Part shown: one piece after another, positions 27,410 through 36,239 of the stretch | Position numbering within the stretch: the first letter of the stretch is position 1 | Layout: every line of letters starts with the position of its first letter | Assembly (NCBI RefSeq): GCF_014193585.1 | Contig: NZ_BLXY01000008.1 | Location: 62,001 to 126,000, forward strand | DNA length: 64,000 nt | Reading direction: 5' to 3' | DNA from: Geomonas paludis | GTDB lineage: Bacteria > Desulfobacterota > Desulfuromonadia > Geobacterales > Geobacteraceae | Translations under genes and position numbers: made by a program | Notes under the pieces: model-generated | The model's database searches: none | Seen by the model: the letters and a program-made list of their open reading frames with translations, nothing else | What the model was told of the DNA's origin: nothing

Positions 27410-28621
27410 ATGAGCGAGCATCTCGAGGCCTACTACGGCCTGCCGGAAGAAGTGAAGTTCTGCAAGCGCTGCGTGATCTCCAACCAGCGCCCGAGCTCGG
27501 TGGTGGAGTTCAAGAACCGCGGCACGGAGAAGAAGCCGACCATCGAGTTCGACGACCAGGGGATCTGCAGCGCCTGCACCTTCGCCGACATGAAGGAAAC
27601 GGTCATCGACTGGAAGGCGCGCGAGGCGGAGCTGATCGAGCTCTGCAACCGGCACCGGAGCAAGGACGGCGGCTACGACTGCATCGTGCCGGGAAGCGGC
27701 GGCAAGGACAGCGCCTTCACCGCCCACATCCTCAAGTACAAGTACGGCATGAACCCGCTCACGGTGACCTGGGCGCCGCACAAGTACACCGAGATCGGCT
27801 GGCACAACTTCCAGAACTGGATCCACTCCGGCCTGGACAACATCCTCTACACCCCCAACGGCAAGCTGCACCGGCTCCTGACCCGGCTCGCCTTCGAGAA
27901 CCTGGTGCACCCCTTCCAGCCCTTCATCATCGGGCAGCGCCTGATCGGTCCCCGCTTCTCCGGGCTGTACCGCATCCCGCTGGTCTTCTACGGCGAGAAC
28001 CAGGCCGAGTACGGCAACAACATCAAGGAGAACGACCGCCCCACCATGGCCCCCTCCTTCTACGAGACCACCCGCGACCTCGACTCGCTGTTCCTGGGCG
28101 GCGTCTCGGCGCGCGACCTGATCTCGCAGTACCAGGTCGATCCGCGCGACCTGAACCCGTACCTCCCCATCGACGGCAGCGTGCTGCGCGAGGTGGGGAC
28201 CGAGGTGCATTACCTGGGCTACTACCTGAAGTGGGACCCGCAGGAGTGCTACTACTACGCCTCCGAGCACACCGGTTTCCAGGTCAACGTGGAGCGCACC
28301 GAGGGGTCCTACTCCAAGTACAGCTCCATCGACGACCGCATCGATCCCCTGCACTACTACACCACCTTCATCAAGTTCGGCATCGGCCGGGCCACCTACG
28401 ACGCGGCCCAGGAGGTGCGCAACCAGAAGATCACCCGCGAGGAGGCGGTGGCCCTGGTGAAGCGCTACGACGCCGAGTTCCCGTCCAAGTACTTCCACGA
28501 GATCCTGGAGTACATGGGGATCACCGAGGAGCGCTTCTGGGAGGTGATCGACCAGGCGCGCTCGCCGCACCTGTGGGAGCAGGTGAACGGGGAATGGAGG
28601 CTGCGCCACCATGTCTACTGA
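27410..28621 (+). CDS. N-acetyl sugar amidotransferase (PseA/WbpG/WbuX family)
   Basis: This 403-residue protein has an N-terminal zinc-ribbon-like pair of Cys motifs (FCKRCVISN and ICSACTF) and an ATP-pyrophosphatase PP-loop IVPGSGGKDSAFTAH. The family activates the N-acetyl carbonyl with ATP and uses ammonia from HisH/HisF partners to make an acetamidino group, as in 5-acetamidino pseudaminic or legionaminic acid on Campylobacter flagellin. It lies 29 bp after the HisH-like gene and overlaps the next gene by 11 bp. Confidence 0.9.
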   Translation: MSEHLEAYYGLPEEVKFCKRCVISNQRPSSVVEFKNRGTEKKPTIEFDDQGICSACTFADMKETVIDWKAREAELIELCNRHRSKDGGYDCIVPGSGGKDSAFTAHILKYKYGMNPLTVTWAPHKYTEIGWHNFQNWIHSGLDNILYTPNGKLHRLLTRLAFENLVHPFQPFIIGQRLIGPRFSGLYRIPLVFYGENQAEYGNNIKENDRPTMAPSFYETTRDLDSLFLGGVSARDLISQYQVDPRDLNPYLPIDGSVLREVGTEVHYLGYYLKWDPQECYYYASEHTGFQVNVERTEGSYSKYSSIDDRIDPLHYYTTFIKFGIGRATYDAAQEVRNQKITREEAVALVKRYDAEFPSKYFHEILEYMGITEERFWEVIDQARSPHLWEQVNGEWRLRHHVY

Positions 28622-29585
28622 GCGGCGGCAGGCCGAGGTGCTGGAGGAGGAGGCCCAGGCCTTCAACCACCAGATCCACGAGCGGATGGCCCACGGCCAC
28701 GTCCCGGACCTGCGCCGGGCGCCGCGCTGCGAGTGGTTCATCAACAACCCCTGGCGCGACCCGGCCTACGTGAAGCTCGACTTCTACGAGCAGTTCGAGC
28801 TGATCGAGAAGACCCTGCGCGACCAGCTCGGCCCGCGCCCGGCCCGGGTCCTGGAGATCGGCTGCGGTCCCGGCTACCTCTCCCTGGAGCTCGCCCGCGC
28901 CGGCCACGACGTCACCGGGATCGACCTTTCCCCGGCCTGCATCGAGGTGGCGCGCCGCATGGCGGACGAGGACCCCTGGCGGGTGGAGCGGGGCGGCCTC
29001 GCCTACCTCGCCGGCGACCTGTTCGCACATCCGCAGCTTGCCGTGGGGAGCTTCGATGCGGTAGTCTTCCTGGGCGCGCTGCACCACTTCCCGGAGCAGG
29101 AGCGCGTCATGGCGCGGGTCAGGGAGCTGTTGCGCGCAGGAGGCATCGTGATGGCCCACGAGCCGACCCGCGACCGGGTCACCCGGGGCAACGCCGCCTT
29201 CTGCCACCTGCTCAGAACCCTTTTGTCCGCCGGCAACGGCTTCCACGCCGATTTCCCGATTCCCGCGCCGGAGGCGGTGGAGGGTGAGATCGGCAAGCTC
29301 TTCGCCCACATGCGCTACGAGACCGAGGACGCCGAGAAGCTGCAGTCCCCCAACGACAACGAGGCCGGCTTCCGCGAGATGTACGCCGCGCTTTCCGGCA
29401 GCTTCACCGAACTGGTCCTCGAGGAGCGCTACGCCTTTTTCCACGAGTTCATCGGCGGGCTCCGTTTTGACGAGGAAAAGAACCGCGCCCTGGCCCGCTA
29501 CCTGCGTGACATGGACGCCCGCCTGGTTGAGCTGGGCGTACTCCAATCCACCGAATTCTTCTACGTCGGATCGAGAAGGGCATGA
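28611..29585 (+). CDS. Class I SAM-dependent methyltransferase
   Basis: This 324-residue protein has the SAM motif RVLEIGCGPGYLSLELARAG at about residue 79, motif II GIDLSPACIEVARRM and the post-motif FDAVVFLGALHHFPEQ. The C-terminal 130 residues are a helical extension. It is a likely sugar O- or N-methyltransferase given its place in a glycan operon; the substrate is unknown. It overlaps its neighbours by 11 bp and by ATGA. Confidence 0.85.
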   Translation: MSTERRQAEVLEEEAQAFNHQIHERMAHGHVPDLRRAPRCEWFINNPWRDPAYVKLDFYEQFELIEKTLRDQLGPRPARVLEIGCGPGYLSLELARAGHDVTGIDLSPACIEVARRMADEDPWRVERGGLAYLAGDLFAHPQLAVGSFDAVVFLGALHHFPEQERVMARVRELLRAGGIVMAHEPTRDRVTRGNAAFCHLLRTLLSAGNGFHADFPIPAPEAVEGEIGKLFAHMRYETEDAEKLQSPNDNEAGFREMYAALSGSFTELVLEERYAFFHEFIGGLRFDEEKNRALARYLRDMDARLVELGVLQSTEFFYVGSRRA

Positions 29586-31087
29586 AAAACATCATCCTGA
29601 TATACCCCAAGATGGGGATGGCGGGGAGCGTGCTGGTGCGCCACCTGCCGCTCAGCGTCCTCTACGCCGCGGTCGACACCATCAAGTGCGGCATCAGGGT
29701 AGACGTAGTCGACGTCCGGCTCTCTCCCTCTGCCTGGCGCGAACAGATCGCCCCCCTGGTCACCTCCGACACCCTCCTGGTCGGCCTGAGCGTCATGACC
29801 GGCCCCCCGATCAAGAACGCGCTGGAGATCTCGCGCTGGCTCAAATCCGAGCACCCGGATCTCCCGGTGGCCTGGGGCGGCCCGCACACCACCTTCAACG
29901 CGGTGGAGGTCTTCGACGAGGCGAGCGTCGACTTCGTCATCAAGGGGTACGGCTCGCTGCCGCTCTCCCGGCTGGCCAGGCGCCTGCGCGGCGATGCGGA
30001 CGCACCCGCCCTGGACGCCATCCCCGGGCTCATGTACCGCGAGGGGAGCGAGGTGCGCGAGGTCCCCCCCGAGGCGAGCTTCGAGACCATCGACTACCGC
30101 GACATCCCCTATCACCTGGTCGAGAAGGACCTGGACCAGTACGGGCAGCTGGACAGCAGCGAGCGGATCTTCCCCATGTACAGCGCGCTCGGCTGCCCCT
30201 ACCGCTGCGCCTTCTGCTCCTCCCCGGCCCAGTACCGGGACATGGCGCAGAAGTACCGCCACCTGCCGGCCGCGCACGTCGCCGACCACGTGGAGTTCGT
30301 GCACCGCCACTACGGCGCCACCTACATCTACTTCATCGACGACGACTCCTTCGTGAGCCTGGAGCACGTCGAGCAGGTGATCGACGAAATCCAGCGCCGC
30401 GGCATCAAGGTGGGGCTTGGCTTCCGCGGGGCGCGCATCAACGAGATCGTGCGCATGAGCGACGCCTACCTGACCAAGCTGGCGCAGGCCGGCACCAATA
30501 TCCTGCACATCGGCGCGGAGTCCGGTTCCCAGCGCATGCTCGACCTGATGCACAAGGACTGCACCGTGGAGCAGATCGTCGAGGTGAACCGGAAACTGGC
30601 CCGGCACCCCGAGATCAAGGCGGCCTACAACTGGCTGGTGGGGATCCCCGGGGAAACCATGGAGGACCTGCGGCTCACCCGGGAGCTGATGATGCGTCTC
30701 ATCGACGATAACCCGAGCGCCCTCATCTTCATCCCCAACAAGTACCGCCCCCTGCCGGGTACGGAGCTTTACGCGCTGGCCGAGCAAAGCGGCTACCGCA
30801 AACCGCGGCGGCTGGAAGACTGGGTGGAAGTAGAGGCCGAAGGGGATTACACTCCCCCCTGGTACAGTGAACAGCAGGAACGTGAGATCAGGATGATCCA
30901 GATCTGCTCCTACTTCATCGACGGCAAGATCAACAAGGTCGACACCGGCAACACGTTGAAGTTCAGGATCACCCGCCTGTTGGCGCTCTTCTACGCGCCT
31001 TTGGCGCGGCTGCGCGTGCGCCACGGCATCTCCGCCCTGCTGCTCGAATCCGCCGCATTCAACTTTTTCACCTCCAGGTTCCGCTAG
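29582..31087 (+). CDS. B12-binding domain radical SAM protein (1)
   Basis: This 501-residue protein has an N-terminal cobalamin-binding Rossmann domain (LLVGLSVMTGPPIKNALEIS, VAWGGPHTTFN) and a radical SAM core with CxxxCxxC in ALGCPYRCAFCSSPAQYRD at about residue 203. Members catalyse methylation of unactivated carbon or phosphorus, or other radical chemistry. The canonical DxHxxG cobalamin ligand is not evident, so cobalamin use is uncertain. Its operon setting suggests sugar or lipid modification. Confidence 0.85.
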   Translation: MKNIILIYPKMGMAGSVLVRHLPLSVLYAAVDTIKCGIRVDVVDVRLSPSAWREQIAPLVTSDTLLVGLSVMTGPPIKNALEISRWLKSEHPDLPVAWGGPHTTFNAVEVFDEASVDFVIKGYGSLPLSRLARRLRGDADAPALDAIPGLMYREGSEVREVPPEASFETIDYRDIPYHLVEKDLDQYGQLDSSERIFPMYSALGCPYRCAFCSSPAQYRDMAQKYRHLPAAHVADHVEFVHRHYGATYIYFIDDDSFVSLEHVEQVIDEIQRRGIKVGLGFRGARINEIVRMSDAYLTKLAQAGTNILHIGAESGSQRMLDLMHKDCTVEQIVEVNRKLARHPEIKAAYNWLVGIPGETMEDLRLTRELMMRLIDDNPSALIFIPNKYRPLPGTELYALAEQSGYRKPRRLEDWVEVEAEGDYTPPWYSEQQEREIRMIQICSYFIDGKINKVDTGNTLKFRITRLLALFYAPLARLRVRHGISALLLESAAFNFFTSRFR

Positions 31088-31105
31088 TCCGGGAAAGGAA
31101 GCCAC

Positions 31106-31186
31106 ATGAAGCTGCACTGCCCCGATATCGCCGCGCCACCTGAAGCGGCCCGGCCCCGATCCCTGCGCGGGCCGGAGCAAGGCTGA
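31106..31186 (+). CDS. Possible 26-residue small ORF upstream of asnB-like gene
   Basis: An ATG at 31106 preceded by AAAGGAAG opens a 26-codon frame ending TGA at 31184-31186, 3 bp before the asnB-like ATG. The peptide begins MKLHCPDIAAPPEAARP and has no recognisable domain. It could be a leader ORF that couples translation, a gene remnant, or chance. Confidence 0.25.
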   Translation: MKLHCPDIAAPPEAARPRSLRGPEQG

Positions 31187-31189
31187 GCC

Positions 31190-33121
31190 ATGTGCGGCAT
31201 CGTCGGCATATACGCCCCGGGCAAGGGGGAATGGGACCGGGGACAGCTCGCCGCCATGCTGGGGCGGGTGCGCCACCGCGGCCCGGACGGCGAGGGGATG
31301 CACCTGGAGCCGGGGCTCTTCTTCGGGCACGCGCGCCTGGCCGTGCTCGACCTCTCGCAGGCCGGGCGCCAGCCCATGGCCTCCCCCGACGGCCGCTATC
31401 TCGTCACCTACAACGGCGAGATCTACAACTTCCGCGAGCTGCGCGCCGAGCTCGAGAGCCTGGGGCACGTCTTTTCCACCCGTACCGACACCGAGGTGCT
31501 GCTGGCGGCCTGGACCGAGTGGGGCGAGGCGACGCTGTCCCGCCTGGACGGCATCTTCGCCTTCGCCGTGGCCGACCGCTACGAGCGCACCCTCTGGCTG
31601 GCGCGCGACCCGCTCGGCATCAAGCCGCTCTTCTACCAGGACAGGGGGGGCGAGATCTTCTTCGCCTCGGAGCTGTTGGCCCTGTTCGGCCCGCTGAACC
31701 CGGTGCCGCCCCACGATCCCGCCGACCTGGACAGCTACTTCACCTTCAACTACCTCCCCGCGCCGCGCACCGGGCTTACCGGCGTGCGCCAGCTCCCCCC
31801 CGGCACGCTCTTGAAGGCGACGCCGGCACGGGTCGAGCAGAAAAGCTTCTCCCACCTGGAGGGGACGGGTCCTGAGGGGACTGGCTCCGCCAGGTGCCAG
31901 TCCCCCTGTCCACCCGCTGCCACGGCCGCCCAGGACGAAACCGTGGCCGAATTCCGCGCCCGTCTCGACCGCGCCGTGGCCGCCCAGACCGTCTCCGACG
32001 CGCCGCTCGGGCTCTTCCTCTCCGGGGGGCTCGACTCCTACGCCGTGGCCCGCTCGGCGACCCGCGCCGGGCTGCGCCCCACCGCCTTCACCCTCGCCTT
32101 CGCCGAGGCGGGCTTCGACGAGAGCGCCGCGGCGGCCGACTACGCGCGGCACCTGGGCATCGCGCACCAGGTGGTGCGCTTTCAGTGGAACGAGGAGACC
32201 ATCCGCGACACGCTCGGGAGCATGCGTGAGCTTCTGGCCGACGCCTCCCTCTTCCCCATGCACCAGCTCTGCGCCTTCGCCCGCAAGGAGGCGACCGTGG
32301 TCCTGGCCGGCGACGGCGGCGACGAGCTCCTGGCCGGCTACGACACCTATCTCGCCGGGGAGCTCACCCCGCTCATCCGGCGCATCCCCGCGCCCCTGCG
32401 CGCCTTCGTCCGCGCGCTGGCCCGCTTCCTCCCCTCCGACAGTCAGCGCTATGGCGCCCGCATCCTGGTGGAACGGATTCTTGACGCGGCGGCCGAGGGG
32501 GCGCACCGTGACCACGCCACCTTCCGCAGGATCTGCGGCAACGCGCTGAAAAACAGGATCTTCTCCCCCGGCTTCCAGGCGTCCCTCTCCGGCTCGGACC
32601 CGGTGGCGGAATACGCCGCTCTCATTATAGAGGCGTCAAAAACGCGTTCATCTTTGGCAGCACGTCAACAAGCCGACATCCGGTTCCACCTCCCCTCGGT
32701 GCTGGCCAAGGTGGACCGCACCAGCATGGCGCACGGCCTGGAGGTGCGGGTCCCCATCCTCGCCAACGACCTGGTCGGCTTCTGCCTGGACCTCCCCGAC
32801 GAGGCCAAGCGGCGCGGCCGCAACGGAAAGCTGATCCTGCGCCAGGCGCTCGCCGACGACATCCCCGCCGCGGCGCTCACCCGCCGCAAGGCCGGCTTCC
32901 TGCCGCCGGTGGACCGCTGGTTCGCCCAGGAGGGGCCCATGGCCGCCGTCTTCCGCGATCACCTCTCGCAAGGGCGCGAAAACATTGCCGAACTGGACTG
33001 GGACCAGGTGCAGCGTCTCTGGGACGAGCACAGGAGAGGTTCCATCCGCGCCGGCTTTCCGCTTCTGGGCATCCTGCAATTCATCAACTGGAGTCTCGCA
33101 TGCCGCAGCCTGAGAACCTGA
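31190..33121 (+). CDS. Asparagine synthetase (glutamine-hydrolysing) family amidotransferase
   Basis: This 643-residue protein has an N-terminal class II glutaminase domain starting MCGIVGIYAPG with the catalytic Cys2 and RHRGPDGEGM, and a C-terminal synthetase domain with the PP-loop LGLFLSGGLDSYAVARSA and VVLAGDGGDELLAGYDTYL. In glycan loci such proteins amidate uronic acids or related carboxylates, so it need not make asparagine. Residues about 229-239 in the interdomain linker are encoded by an in-frame copy of the dispersed REP-like repeat (31876-31905). It overlaps the next gene by 22 bp. Confidence 0.9.
   Translation: MCGIVGIYAPGKGEWDRGQLAAMLGRVRHRGPDGEGMHLEPGLFFGHARLAVLDLSQAGRQPMASPDGRYLVTYNGEIYNFRELRAELESLGHVFSTRTDTEVLLAAWTEWGEATLSRLDGIFAFAVADRYERTLWLARDPLGIKPLFYQDRGGEIFFASELLALFGPLNPVPPHDPADLDSYFTFNYLPAPRTGLTGVRQLPPGTLLKATPARVEQKSFSHLEGTGPEGTGSARCQSPCPPAATAAQDETVAEFRARLDRAVAAQTVSDAPLGLFLSGGLDSYAVARSATRAGLRPTAFTLAFAEAGFDESAAAADYARHLGIAHQVVRFQWNEETIRDTLGSMRELLADASLFPMHQLCAFARKEATVVLAGDGGDELLAGYDTYLAGELTPLIRRIPAPLRAFVRALARFLPSDSQRYGARILVERILDAAAEGAHRDHATFRRICGNALKNRIFSPGFQASLSGSDPVAEYAALIIEASKTRSSLAARQQADIRFHLPSVLAKVDRTSMAHGLEVRVPILANDLVGFCLDLPDEAKRRGRNGKLILRQALADDIPAAALTRRKAGFLPPVDRWFAQEGPMAAVFRDHLSQGRENIAELDWDQVQRLWDEHRRGSIRAGFPLLGILQFINWSLACRSLRT
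31876..31905. repeat. REP-like hairpin inside the asnB-like coding sequence
   Basis: A 30-bp copy (GGGGACTGGCTCC, loop GCCA, GGTGCCAGTCCCC) lies in frame within 31190-33121. Here the arms pair perfectly where other copies have mismatches. It encodes part of a GTGSARCQSPCPP-type linker between the glutaminase and synthetase domains. Confidence 0.9.
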
Positions 33122-33831
33122 CCGCCTTCTACGACGCCGCCTGGGACAAGTGGAACGACATGATCCGCTACTCCCCGGCCCCCCGCCTGCGGCGCACCCG
33201 GATCCTCTCCTGGGTCAAGGAACTGGCCGCCCCGGTCACCCTGCTCGACGTGGGGTGCGGCAACGGCGAATTCCTGCTCCAGGCAAGCCGGGAGCTGCAA
33301 GGCACGGAACTTGCTGGAGCAGACGTGTCCCCCGCCGTGATCGACGCCAACCGCGTCCAACTCCCCGGCATGAGCTTCGCCACGCTGGACCTGAACCGGG
33401 AAGAGCTCCCCGGGCGCTACGACGTGGTCACCTGCATGGAGGTGGTCGAGCACTGCGCCGACCACAGGGAGGCGATAGCGAGGCTCGCGGCGATGACGGG
33501 ACAATGGCTGTTCGTCACCGTCCCCTGCGGCCCGCTCTTCGTGATCGACCGGCGCGTCGGCCACACCCGCCACTTCTCCCCCGGCGAGATCCGGGAGGCG
33601 CTGGAGGCGGCCGGGCTCACGGTGGTGCGCTGCCAGGCCTGGGGCTTCCCGTTCTTCAACCTGTACAAGCACCTGATCAACCTCAACCCGGACCGGGCCT
33701 GCGCGGCCTTCCTCGAGTCCGGCAGCTACTCAGCGGCACAGAAGCTTCTCGCTTCGCTCGTGTACGCCTCCTTCCGGCTCTCCCTCCCCTTTGGGGGGTA
33801 TCAGCTCCTGGTGGCGGCGCAGCGCCGCTGA
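33100..33831 (+). CDS. Class I SAM-dependent methyltransferase (UbiG-like fold)
   Basis: This 243-residue protein has TLLDVGCGNGEFLLQASREL as motif I, AGADVSPAVIDANRVQLPG, and YDVVTCMEVVEHCADHREAI. HTRHFSPGEIREALEAAGL resembles the C-terminal lobe of sugar and quinone methyltransferases. The substrate is unknown. The start overlaps the asnB-like gene by 22 bp, indicating translational coupling. Confidence 0.85.
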   Translation: MPQPENLTAFYDAAWDKWNDMIRYSPAPRLRRTRILSWVKELAAPVTLLDVGCGNGEFLLQASRELQGTELAGADVSPAVIDANRVQLPGMSFATLDLNREELPGRYDVVTCMEVVEHCADHREAIARLAAMTGQWLFVTVPCGPLFVIDRRVGHTRHFSPGEIREALEAAGLTVVRCQAWGFPFFNLYKHLINLNPDRACAAFLESGSYSAAQKLLASLVYASFRLSLPFGGYQLLVAAQRR

Positions 33832-33844
33832 CCTTGGAGCACCA

Positions 33845-35308
33845 ATGAAAGTTCTCTTCGTCGTCAGACGGATCACCATAGCCGGCGAGCCCATGGGCAT
33901 CATGCTCCTCTCCGCCATCGCCCGCCGGCGCGGCTGGGAGAGCCGGGTCGCCGTCTCGCCCGACGCCCTGAAGGCGGTGGCCGACGAGGCGCCCGACCTG
34001 GTGGCGGTCTCCTGCATGTCCGGCGACTACTCCGACCTCAAGGACACCATCGCACAACTGCGCCAGAGCCACCCCGGGCTCCCCATCCTGCTGGGGGGGC
34101 CGCACACCACCTTCGTCCCCGACGCCATCGACGAGGTCGAGGCGGACGCGGTCTGCATCGGCGAGGGTGAGGACGCCTTCGCCGAGGTGCTGGAGCGCCT
34201 GGAGCGGGGCGTACGCGACTTCTCCGGCATCCTCAACATCCAGACCAAAACAGAGAGGACCGCGATCCGGCCGCTCATCACCGACCTCGACGCGCTCCCC
34301 TTCATCGACCGCGACCTCGTCTACCGGAACTCGGACTGGAAGCACTTCAAGCTGCGCTCCTTCTACACCTCGCGCGGCTGCCCGTACAGCTGCGCCTACT
34401 GCTTCAACCACGGCTACCGCCGGGTGTACCACGGCCTGGGCCCCACCTACCGCAAGCGGAGCGTGGACAACGTCATCGAGGAGATCCTCGAGGTGACGGC
34501 GCAGTACCCGACCGAGTACATCCGCTTCTCCGACGACGTCTTCATCGTGCGCCACGACGAGTGGATCGAGGAATTCGCCGAGAAGTACAGCCGCAAGGTG
34601 GGCATCCCCTTCTACTGCCTGATCAAGTCCGACATCATCACCCCGGAGCTGGTCGCGGTGCTCAAGAAGGCCGGCTGCGCCTCGGTCTGCATGAGCATCG
34701 AGACCGCCAACGAGGAGCTGAGGAGCCAGGTCCTGAGCCGCAAGGGACAGAACAACGAACAGATGCTGCGCTCCTTCGACCTCTTCAACGAGGCGGGGAT
34801 CAACATCTACACCAATTCCATGATCGGGCTGCCGCACTCGACCATAAAGGACGAGCTGGACACCATCGAGCTCTACCTGAAGGCGAAGCCCAAGTGCGGC
34901 CTGTTCACCATCTGCGTCCCCTACCCCGGCACCGAGCTGTTCAGCTACTGCGTGAAGAACGGCCTGGTGCGCGCCGACCTGACCCACGAGGAGATCAACC
35001 GGACCTCCGGCGACTACTCCATGCTGGACAGCTTCAGCGCCAAGGAGAAGGAGGTGCAGAAGAACATCTCGCTTCTGGGGACCGTGGCGGTGACCTTCCC
35101 GTGGCTTAAGGACCTGATCACCAAGAGGCTCATCTACCTCCCCAACAACAAGCTGTTTTTCCTGATCTATTTCCTCGTCAAGAACTACCAGTTCAGCAAA
35201 TACATCGTCCCCATCCGCTACTCCGCCTCCGACTACCTGAGGCTCGGCTTCGCAGCACTAAAGAACGACGCGGTCATGTTCATCACCGGGAAAGGGAAGA
35301 ACAAGTGA
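33845..35308 (+). CDS. B12-binding domain radical SAM protein (2)
   Basis: This roughly 487-residue protein starts MKVLFVVRRITIAGEP with a B12-binding-like domain (LVAVSCMSGDYSDLKDT, LLGGPHTTFVPDAI), then the radical SAM motif CxxxCxxC in TSRGCPYSCAYCFNHGYRR at about residue 176. Its domain layout resembles 29582-31087, but the proteins differ in sequence. I chose the ATG at 33845 with TTGGAG upstream over an earlier in-frame ATG. It overlaps the possible GTG of the next gene. Confidence 0.85.
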   Translation: MKVLFVVRRITIAGEPMGIMLLSAIARRRGWESRVAVSPDALKAVADEAPDLVAVSCMSGDYSDLKDTIAQLRQSHPGLPILLGGPHTTFVPDAIDEVEADAVCIGEGEDAFAEVLERLERGVRDFSGILNIQTKTERTAIRPLITDLDALPFIDRDLVYRNSDWKHFKLRSFYTSRGCPYSCAYCFNHGYRRVYHGLGPTYRKRSVDNVIEEILEVTAQYPTEYIRFSDDVFIVRHDEWIEEFAEKYSRKVGIPFYCLIKSDIITPELVAVLKKAGCASVCMSIETANEELRSQVLSRKGQNNEQMLRSFDLFNEAGINIYTNSMIGLPHSTIKDELDTIELYLKAKPKCGLFTICVPYPGTELFSYCVKNGLVRADLTHEEINRTSGDYSMLDSFSAKEKEVQKNISLLGTVAVTFPWLKDLITKRLIYLPNNKLFFLIYFLVKNYQFSKYIVPIRYSASDYLRLGFAALKNDAVMFITGKGKNK

Positions 35309-35337
35309 CACCACACAGAGACAGACGGGAGAGGGAA

Positions 35338-36231
35338 ATGAACTCCCTGCCGGGACTCACCATGGTGGTTCCGGCCTACAACGAGGTGGGCAGCATCGCC
35401 GAGACGGTGCAGCGCATCCAGAAGACGCTGGCGGCGCTGCACATCGCCAGCGAGCTGATCGTGGTCAACGACGGCTCCACCGACGGCACCGGGGAACTGC
35501 TGGAGGAGATCCCGGGCATCCACGTGGTGCACCACCCGCTCAACATCGGCTACGGCAACTCGATCAAGTCGGGGGTGAACCGGGCGCACTACCAGTGGAT
35601 CGGCATCGTCGACGCCGACGGCTCCTACCCCATCGAGGACCTGCCGCGCTTCGTGGCCGAGATGGAGAAGGGGTTCGACATGGTGGTGGGGCACCGCGCC
35701 AACATCGACGACATCGACTGTTTCGCCAAGCGGATCTTCCGCCGCATCTACAAGAAGATCGTCTCGTTTCTGAACGACAGCCGCATCGAGGACCCCAACA
35801 GCGGCTTCCGGCTCTTCAAGCGCGAGATCGTGATCAACCTGATGCCGTTTCTGTGCGGCACCTTCTCCTTCACCACCAGCATCAGCATCCTGACCTCGGG
35901 GCTGTTCTACTTCGTCAAGTTCATCCCGATCCAGTACTCCAAGCGGGACGGCAAGACCAAGGTGAAGCACCTGCGCGACTCGATCCGGACCATGCAGTTC
36001 ATCGTGCAGGGGATCGTCTTCTTCAACCCGATCAAGTTCTTCATCATCCTGGCGCTGGCCATGGTGGCCTTCGTCTGCATCCCGGCCATGCTGATCGCCA
36101 TGCTGCGCATGCCCACCCTGTCGCTCTACTACATGATCTTCGGCGTCGCCGTCTCGCTCATGGTGGGGATGGGGGCGCTCGGCGACATCATCAGGATCTC
36201 GTCCTTCAAGCGCACCAACGAGTTCATGTGA
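35338..36231 (+). CDS. Membrane-anchored GT2 glycosyltransferase (polyprenyl-phosphate type)
   Basis: This roughly 297-residue protein has a GT-A domain of the dolichyl/undecaprenyl-phosphate transferase type: TMVVPAYNEVGSIAETVQRI, IVVNDGSTDGTGELL, IGIVDADGSYPIEDLPRFV. Two C-terminal membrane segments follow (FFIILALAMVAFVCIPAMLI and YYMIFGVAVSLMVGMGALG). It probably charges a polyprenyl phosphate with a sugar for a GT-C enzyme, such as the next gene. I chose the ATG at 35338 (GGGAGAGGG upstream) over a GTG at 35305 that overlaps the previous stop. Confidence 0.85.
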   Translation: MNSLPGLTMVVPAYNEVGSIAETVQRIQKTLAALHIASELIVVNDGSTDGTGELLEEIPGIHVVHHPLNIGYGNSIKSGVNRAHYQWIGIVDADGSYPIEDLPRFVAEMEKGFDMVVGHRANIDDIDCFAKRIFRRIYKKIVSFLNDSRIEDPNSGFRLFKREIVINLMPFLCGTFSFTTSISILTSGLFYFVKFIPIQYSKRDGKTKVKHLRDSIRTMQFIVQGIVFFNPIKFFIILALAMVAFVCIPAMLIAMLRMPTLSLYYMIFGVAVSLMVGMGALGDIIRISSFKRTNEFM

Positions 36232-36239
36232 GGTAAGCC

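Noticed and set aside
29561-32515. Long minus-strand open frame across the radical SAM and AsnB-like genes
   Set aside because: It has no recognisable domain, and both genes on the plus strand have complete catalytic motifs and overlapping starts.
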